From positions 1-64,000 of the forward strand of contig JAERST010000013.1 of assembly GCA_016845365.1 (NCBI GenBank): 64,000 nucleotides of DNA, in the 5' to 3' direction. The stretch comes from Methanobacteriota archaeon (GTDB lineage: Archaea > Thermoplasmatota > Poseidoniia > Poseidoniales > Thalassarchaeaceae). The position numbers and the translations under genes were made by a program. Of the stretch, positions 58,636-64,000 are shown piece after piece; within the stretch, counting starts at the first letter, position 1; each line of letters begins with the position of its first letter. The notes below the pieces were generated by a model. The model had not been told where the DNA came from and did no database searches. It worked only from the letters and a program-made list of their open reading frames with translations.

Positions 58636-59652
58636 TCAACCGCCGATATACGACATTTCAATCCGCGGAAGCGCAGAAGCAGAAGTCTCCTCGGAACGGA
58701 GTTCGGAATATCGGTCGGCGCGACGCTCCCAGATAGCAGCAATTGCAGCGGTCAAATTTCCACCATTCGCGCCATTTTGAATCAGCGCACGTAAATCGTG
58801 CCCACCAGAAGCGAAGAGGCAAGTGAAGAATCTGCCATCTGCAGAAATACGCGCGCGAACGCAATCTCCACAGAAAGGCGCGCTAACAGAAGAAATCAGG
58901 CCGATCTCGCCCGACCCATCGGAATGGCCCCACCTCACTGCAACATCGGAGGCGCGCTCGGCCGCGAGCGGAATCAAATCGAATTCACCACGAAGATGCT
59001 CGAGTAAATCCCCGCTCGCCACAACCTCACCCAAAGTCCAGCCATTGGTCCGGCCCACGTCCATGTATTCGATGAAGCGGACGGTGACGTCGGTGCCGCG
59101 GAAGTGGCGTACGAGTTTTGCCGCCTGTTCTTCGTTGACCCCCCTGCGAATAACGCAATTCACCTTCACCGGAGCTAAACCCGCCTCCAGTGCAGCGTCT
59201 ATTCCATCGAGGATTGTTTCGACGGGGATATCGGTATCGCTCATCGCCCGGTGGACATCATCGTCGAGGGCATCCAGACTTACTGTGACCCTCGTCAAAC
59301 CGGCGGCTGCGAGGGCGGCTGCGTTGCGGCGGAGCAGCGAGCCGTTAGTTGTCAATGCGAGCTCGATTTCGAGGTCTGATAGGCGTTTGACTAAGTCGGC
59401 GAGGTCAGGACGGAGTAGAGGTTCGCCGCCGGTCAGTCTAACTTTTTCGAGGCCGAGTGGGATGCTCGCGCGGACGACTTTTTCGATTTCGTCGAAGGAG
59501 AGGAAGGCGCGGCGCGGAAGGAAAGTGTGCTCCTCGCCGAAGCGCTCGCGCGGCATGCAGTAAGGGCAGCGGAAGTTGCAGCGGTCGGTGACTGAAATTC
59601 GCAAGTCCTTGAGTTGTCTTCCGAGTCGGTCGGTGACCTGCTCGGACGTCAT
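58636..59652 (-). CDS. moaA: GTP 3',8-cyclase MoaA
   Basis: LRISVTDRCNFRCPYCMP radical SAM motif; VRLTGGEPLLRPDL; C-terminal Gly-Gly (SYIGG); second Cys cluster CGDCVRARISADGRFFTCLF. Confidence 0.95.
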   Translation of the reverse strand: MTSEQVTDRLGRQLKDLRISVTDRCNFRCPYCMPRERFGEEHTFLPRRAFLSFDEIEKVVRASIPLGLEKVRLTGGEPLLRPDLADLVKRLSDLEIELALTTNGSLLRRNAAALAAAGLTRVTVSLDALDDDVHRAMSDTDIPVETILDGIDAALEAGLAPVKVNCVIRRGVNEEQAAKLVRHFRGTDVTVRFIEYMDVGRTNGWTLGEVVASGDLLEHLRGEFDLIPLAAERASDVAVRWGHSDGSGEIGLISSVSAPFCGDCVRARISADGRFFTCLFASGGHDLRALIQNGANGGNLTAAIAAIWERRADRYSELRSEETSASALPRIEMSYIGG

Positions 59653-59678
59653 GGTCGCTTGGTGTGTGCGATGAGTCA

Positions 59679-59763
59679 AAGGCTTGGTGATGTCGAAGGC
59701 TTGCTGTTGTCGAAGGCTTGCTGATGCCAAATGCTTGCTGATGTCGAAGGCTTGGTGATGTGG
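59679..59763. repeat. 17-bp tandem repeat, 5 imperfect copies, upstream of moaA
   Basis: AAGGCTTGGTGATGTCG / AAGGCTTGCTGTTGTCG / AAGGCTTGCTGATGCCA / AATGCTTGCTGATGTCG / AAGGCTTGGTGATGTGG. Confidence 0.9.
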
Positions 59764-59893
59764 GTTTGGTGATTGATGACTCAAGATTTGAGTGGCTGAG
59801 TCCGGGATTTGTTTGGCGGATCACTTTCACTTTCTGCTCAGCCCACTCGCCCGCAGGTTGAAGACGGGTGGGCTTGTGAACGGGGTGAGAGCC

Positions 59894-60454
59894 ATGCTGT
59901 CGATCACCCCGAAGGCGCGCGAGATGCTCGATTCATTCGCTGAACAAGCTGGCGAAGATGAGCTCTCGCTGCGCGTAGAAATCATCGGTCGTGGTCCAAA
60001 TGGATTCCAGTACGACCTGCAATTCGTCGGCGCCCAGGGCGGCGGCGAAGACGACCTCATCGTTGAGGTCGAGGGAATGAAAGTTCGAGTCGCCGCCCGC
60101 AGCGTGCAATATCTCGATGGTTCAACGCTCGACTTCAAGGAGACGCTGATGGGCGGCGGATTTTCATTTGACAATCCAAATCCTATGTGGGTCGACGAGC
60201 TCTCAAAGAAGGTCGCTGAGATCATCAATAACGAAGTAAATCCAGCCGTGGCCAGCCACGGCGGAGTAGTCGAACTCGTCGGTGTTGACGACGATAAGGC
60301 AATCATCGCCTTCGGTGGAGGCTGCCAAGGCTGCGGCATGGCGGATGTAACTCTCAAGCAAGGTGTTGAGGTGATGATCAAGGAGAAGGTCCCTGAAATC
60401 ACCGAGGTCATCGATTCAACAGACCATGCCGCTGGAACAAATCCGTTCTATTGA
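59894..60454 (+). CDS. NfuA-like Fe-S biogenesis protein (HesB/A-type-like domain plus NifU-type domain)
   Basis: MLSITPKAREMLDSF...; C-terminal VNPAVASHGGVVELVGVDDDKAIIAFGGGCQGCGMADVTLKQGVE (NifU CxxC). Confidence 0.88.
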   Translation: MLSITPKAREMLDSFAEQAGEDELSLRVEIIGRGPNGFQYDLQFVGAQGGGEDDLIVEVEGMKVRVAARSVQYLDGSTLDFKETLMGGGFSFDNPNPMWVDELSKKVAEIINNEVNPAVASHGGVVELVGVDDDKAIIAFGGGCQGCGMADVTLKQGVEVMIKEKVPEITEVIDSTDHAAGTNPFY

Positions 60455-60481
60455 GTCGTTCAACACGACTTGAACTGCGGC

Positions 60482-61252
60482 TCAGTATACCATTCTGACT
60501 TCATCGTCGTCACGATTGTCACCAGGCGCTGGTAGAGCATTTGCCTGCGCCCGCTCAAATGCCTCGCGCACGCGCTCTTCGATAGCGCGCGCATCCTCGA
60601 GCAAGCCCTTGACGGGAATCTCCATGTCGAGTAAATCGCAGACTCCCTCAATCGCTAGAAGAGCGGCTCGAGCATCCGGATACATCGGATTGCACTCAGC
60701 TAGAAGTGCTGTAACATCGAGTCCGCGTCGCTCACCCTCAGCAATCAGATAGCCGGAGATTCCTGAGACGATTCCTTGCTGAATTCGTTGAATCCCGGAA
60801 TCGTCGAGCGCATCGCGCCCAATCGCAGTCGAGGAGACTCCCCAAAGGTCGCTCTCCTCCTTGATTCCCAAATCATTGCTAACCACCCCGTCGATGACGA
60901 TTAGGCGCTCGAAGCCACCTTTGGTGAACCACTCGAGAACGGTCTCGCCGAAGTGGACGTCGTTTTGGGGTGGGAATTGAATCTCGGCGATGAAAACGCC
61001 GAGGTCTTCGCCTTGGTAGACGCGAACCGGGTGCTTAGGAACCGAGTCGTGAATCAGCGCGATGGCTGGAAATTCTGGATGGAGCACGGTTCCCATCGGA
61101 TTCAGTTCGAGGGTCTGTATGATGTGAGACATCGCGATGACCCCGACCGAACCAACCGTCGAAAAGCCACAAATCGCTGTACCACCAAGCCTTGTGGGGT
61201 CCGCTGCGGAGTGCAGGACGAGGGGGTAGGCCGAGTTGTCGTGTCCACCCAT
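60482..61252 (-). CDS. PAC2 family protein (proteasome assembly chaperone-like)
   Basis: ICGFSTVGSVGVIAMSHIIQTLELNPMGTVLHPEFPAIALIHDSVPKHPVRVYQGEDLGVFIAE. Confidence 0.85.
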   Translation of the reverse strand: MGGHDNSAYPLVLHSAADPTRLGGTAICGFSTVGSVGVIAMSHIIQTLELNPMGTVLHPEFPAIALIHDSVPKHPVRVYQGEDLGVFIAEIQFPPQNDVHFGETVLEWFTKGGFERLIVIDGVVSNDLGIKEESDLWGVSSTAIGRDALDDSGIQRIQQGIVSGISGYLIAEGERRGLDVTALLAECNPMYPDARAALLAIEGVCDLLDMEIPVKGLLEDARAIEERVREAFERAQANALPAPGDNRDDDEVRMVY

Positions 61253-61436
61253 CGTGTCGTTGCCGGGTTCGGTCCGTCTTGAATCAAACGGTCGCGCGAG
61301 GGGGCGGTGAGAAGGTGGGCATATGTCGGATAGGGAGCGGCCGGGAGGACGGCCGGAGTAATGCCTGCCGCTCTGAAAAATGATATGATTTGCGCGTCGA
61401 TTTTATCAAAAGGAGGCTTTTGCTCGCGTCGATAAC

Positions 61437-61982
61437 ATGTCTGAGGATGAGAATACAAACATCGGACGCATCTGGATTCGAGTCGGGTCGACCGAGGTCG
61501 ATTTGACGGGATCAGCCCGCGAAGTCAATGATTCTTGGCTGAAATTGAAGGATCAAGACACCTGGGCATCTGCTCTTTCGAAGATTCGAGCGGCCAGACA
61601 AGACGCTATCGAGGCCGCTCGGCAATCGTTGAGCGAAGCGGGTGTGCCTGAACGCGGCTCAGCCTTCAGGCGATTGCTTGAGAATTGCAATATCTATCGA
61701 ACCGGAGACGTGATTCTTGCCGCAATTCACTACCTGCGCTCGGTCGAGAAAGAGGAGGATACTCCACCTCGCGCAGTCAAGAAATTGATTGCAGATTCTG
61801 GTCGCTGGGATGAGGTCGAGCTCGAAAAGTGGAACCTCTCGCTCTACATCAATCGCATGCTCGATGATTCATCGGCTCGCGGAAAACCAGCCCTTCTGAC
61901 ATATCCGGAGGGCCGCGAGAAAAATCGCTACGTCATTCTGACCGACGCGGGGCGCGACTATCTCGAGAGGCTGTCATCGTGA
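61437..61982 (+). CDS. Conserved-looking hypothetical protein, possible winged-helix
   Basis: 181 aa ORF with coding-like composition; overlaps the start of the pentapeptide-repeat gene. Confidence 0.55.
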   Translation: MSEDENTNIGRIWIRVGSTEVDLTGSAREVNDSWLKLKDQDTWASALSKIRAARQDAIEAARQSLSEAGVPERGSAFRRLLENCNIYRTGDVILAAIHYLRSVEKEEDTPPRAVKKLIADSGRWDEVELEKWNLSLYINRMLDDSSARGKPALLTYPEGREKNRYVILTDAGRDYLERLSS

Positions 61983-62404
61983 GCGAGAATGTCGAAGAAG
62001 GCGAATCGGTCGGTGATGGTGAAGAAGCCAAGGATTGGTCCTTCACCTCGCACGTCGGTGCTGATTTGCGCGGCGCGAACCTTGCTGGTGCGAACCTGCG
62101 CCGCGCGGTTTTCGACGGGGCTGACCTTGAGGGCGCCGACCTATCAGGAGCCGATTTGCGCCGCGCTTCCTTCAAGCGAGCCAATCTAATGAAAGCCGCT
62201 TTCGATGGCGCGGACATGCGCGATGCGAGTTTCATCAAAGCACGCATGAACCTCTCAAATTTCCAATGGTGTAGACTCGACCGCGCTGACCTGCGCGGAA
62301 TTCGCGGTCGCTACGCCATCTGGCGCGAAGCGAATTGGTGGGACGCGATTATGGATGATGACCTTCGCGCCGCCCTAACCAAAAAATGGCCAAAGAAAGA
62401 GTGA
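61979..62404 (+). CDS. Pentapeptide repeat protein
   Basis: ADLRGANLAGANLRRAVFDGADLEGADLSGADLRRASFKRANLMKAAFDGADM (A[D/N]LxX repeats). Confidence 0.93.
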   Translation: MSENVEEGESVGDGEEAKDWSFTSHVGADLRGANLAGANLRRAVFDGADLEGADLSGADLRRASFKRANLMKAAFDGADMRDASFIKARMNLSNFQWCRLDRADLRGIRGRYAIWREANWWDAIMDDDLRAALTKKWPKKE

Positions 62405-62430
62405 CTGCACCCCAGTCAAGCAAACTCAAT

Positions 62431-62847
62431 TCATTCTGGCGCCATCTTCGCGAGCCCTTCACGCATCCAGTCTGGTACCGAAACCTTCTGCTGAATCTCA
62501 CTCATGTCGACACAAACTGTCACTTGGTCGGCACTCCAACAAAGAGTGCCGTCTTGATTGCGAAATTCGATACGCCAGGTAATCGAAGTATTGCCCACGC
62601 GAGGGACAGTGATCGTGCAGTGAACGGTATCGCCATAGGCCAGTGGATGGTGAAAATTTGCTTCGGAATGAACCAACGGGAAACCGATTTGATGTTTCAT
62701 CAGCACCTCATTGTAATGCATGCCACACGAAAATTCCCACGACTCCTCGTAAAATCGGTGCGCCAAATCCCAAAATCGCGGATAATACACGATACGCGCG
62801 AGGTCAACCATGGGGAAGTCGACGCGGCGAGTCGAGGTGAATGCCAT
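62431..62847 (-). CDS. 4-hydroxybenzoyl-CoA thioesterase-like hotdog protein
   Basis: VDLARIVYYPRFWDLAHRFYEES hotdog motif; start MAFTST. Confidence 0.85.
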   Translation of the reverse strand: MAFTSTRRVDFPMVDLARIVYYPRFWDLAHRFYEESWEFSCGMHYNEVLMKHQIGFPLVHSEANFHHPLAYGDTVHCTITVPRVGNTSITWRIEFRNQDGTLCWSADQVTVCVDMSEIQQKVSVPDWMREGLAKMAPE

Positions 62848-63006
62848 GTCGCCGCGTCGGGGCTCAATCAATTGAACATACAGGTGGGTTCGCCATCTGG
62901 GCTTACTTTCGTTAACAAGCGCCGAGATGGCGGACCTCCCGCACAATCACAGATTGCGCTCAGGTCCACCATTCAGGAATGCATACGCCTCCAAACGCCT
63001 GAATGG

Positions 63007-63080
63007 CGGACCCACCGCGATTCGAACACGGGTTTGAGGCTCCGCAAGCCCCAGTGATATCCAGGCTACACTATGGGTCC
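63007..63080 (-). tRNA. tRNA-Arg (anticodon GCG), CCA encoded at 63004-63006
   Basis: Minus strand GGACCCA...TTGCGGA anticodon loop...TTCGAAT T-loop...TGGGTCC-G-CCA folds into a cloverleaf. Confidence 0.93.
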
Positions 63081-63134
63081 AGCGAGCCGCTCGACCTGTG
63101 ACTTCGGTTTAATTCCGACGGTCGCTGGATGGGC

Positions 63135-63485
63135 TCAGAGACTGAGCGGAAGAACCGTCTTCCAGCGAGGCTCTGCGAGCTTCTTCGCATTGGGGCCGTC
63201 GCGCACATTCCTAGTCTTGTGAGTCAGTACACCGTGCATGCCATCGACAGAGAATTTGACACGAAGTTCGACCATTCGATCGCGCTCAGCAGCATTCATC
63301 TGGTCGCCATCCAATTCGATGGTTCCACCAGCATCAGCGCCAGCATTGGTGATGCTCAGTGAATTGCCTTCCATGCTGGCGCGCGGAGCAAAATCGAAGT
63401 CGTTTGGGTCGTTCATGAAAACGTCGACATCGACGATGAGACGGTCTCGAACCGAGGCCTTCTTTATCTCGATAGAGCGCACCAT
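63135..63485 (-). CDS. Hypothetical protein
   Basis: 116 aa, coding-like; downstream of the 63540 ORF on the same strand. Confidence 0.5.
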   Translation of the reverse strand: MVRSIEIKKASVRDRLIVDVDVFMNDPNDFDFAPRASMEGNSLSITNAGADAGGTIELDGDQMNAAERDRMVELRVKFSVDGMHGVLTHKTRNVRDGPNAKKLAEPRWKTVLPLSL

Positions 63486-63539
63486 CGTAGCCTTCCACAG
63501 GCCGGGAGTTGAAAGGCCTTCTCCATCGGAATTGAGGCT

Positions 63540-63989
63540 CTAGACGCCGACTTCGCTGACCCTTGGAATCAGAATTACGTAATCGATTGTTAGTGTCCAG
63601 TCGTTGCCTGTATCGGGGTCCAGTCCATCGATTGGAATGTCCGGGTCACACTCGTCAGCCGTTACTGTCCAAACCCACTCCCCCTGACCAAACCTCGCTC
63701 CTGCTTCGTTGAGCAAACTCGCTATGAGGCTCTCAGAGGAGTCGGCACTGACGGTGTATCCACTCTCGGGCCACGGATTCATCTCGCCTCGGTCGATGCG
63801 CGCGGTCGCGTTGAGTGTGACATTATCCTGAGCGGTCTGCGCGCTCGTGGTCCAACCTGTCATCGGCACGTTGAGTCTGAGCGTGAAATTGTCTTCCGGC
63901 CAGTGAATAGGGAGTAGGTCTCGTGCCAGAGTCAACGTCGCATTGACCTGCATGATGCGTGCTCCTTCACCAGGGATATGCTGGTTCAC
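63540..63989 (-). CDS. Hypothetical protein, possibly N-terminally incomplete at window edge
   Basis: 149 aa from the first start in the window; no in-frame stop seen between 63989 and the window end. Confidence 0.45.
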   Translation of the reverse strand: MNQHIPGEGARIMQVNATLTLARDLLPIHWPEDNFTLRLNVPMTGWTTSAQTAQDNVTLNATARIDRGEMNPWPESGYTVSADSSESLIASLLNEAGARFGQGEWVWTVTADECDPDIPIDGLDPDTGNDWTLTIDYVILIPRVSEVGV

Positions 63990-64000
63990 CGTGCTCTCCC

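Noticed and set aside
59653-59784. MoaA N-terminal extension HQAFDISK...QAFDITK as a real protein repeat
   Set aside because: It is the translation of the 17-bp DNA minisatellite; MoaA homology begins right after ATG 59652.

Overview
The window looks like a chromosomal segment of a free-living archaeon. The lineage is probably Thermoplasmatota, Marine Group II/Poseidoniales-like; this is inferred from gene content only and no phylogeny was run. Recognisable housekeeping genes are ftsZ-secE-spt5-rpl11-rpl1-rpl10-rpl12, YchF GTPase, RaSEA, pth2, gatE, mcm, purM, trm1, moaA, an NfuA-like gene, a PAC2-family gene and one tRNA-Arg(GCG). Accessory content is: (i) an adjacent AddA/AddB-like helicase-nuclease pair, both with Fe-S-type nuclease cysteines; (ii) three tandem ~1050-aa surface proteins with the same layout (7 RCC1 blades, an Asp-rich loop, 15 Cys-rich 34-aa repeats, a TM helix and a charged tail); (iii) a branched-chain amino-acid ABC system with fused LivH-LivM permeases and a binding lipoprotein that joins an apparently circularly permuted SBP_bac_3 domain to two LivK-type domains; (iv) a putative ECF S-component/DUF4430 uptake pair. 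The most unusual observations are an Spt5 with an N-terminal Nudix-like domain, an rpl11 locus encoding only the L11 C-terminal domain, the permuted triple-SBP protein, and the triplicated propeller/Cys-repeat surface proteins. Start codons were moved to internal ATGs where homology or spacing favoured it. All functional names come from reading the translations, not from database searches.
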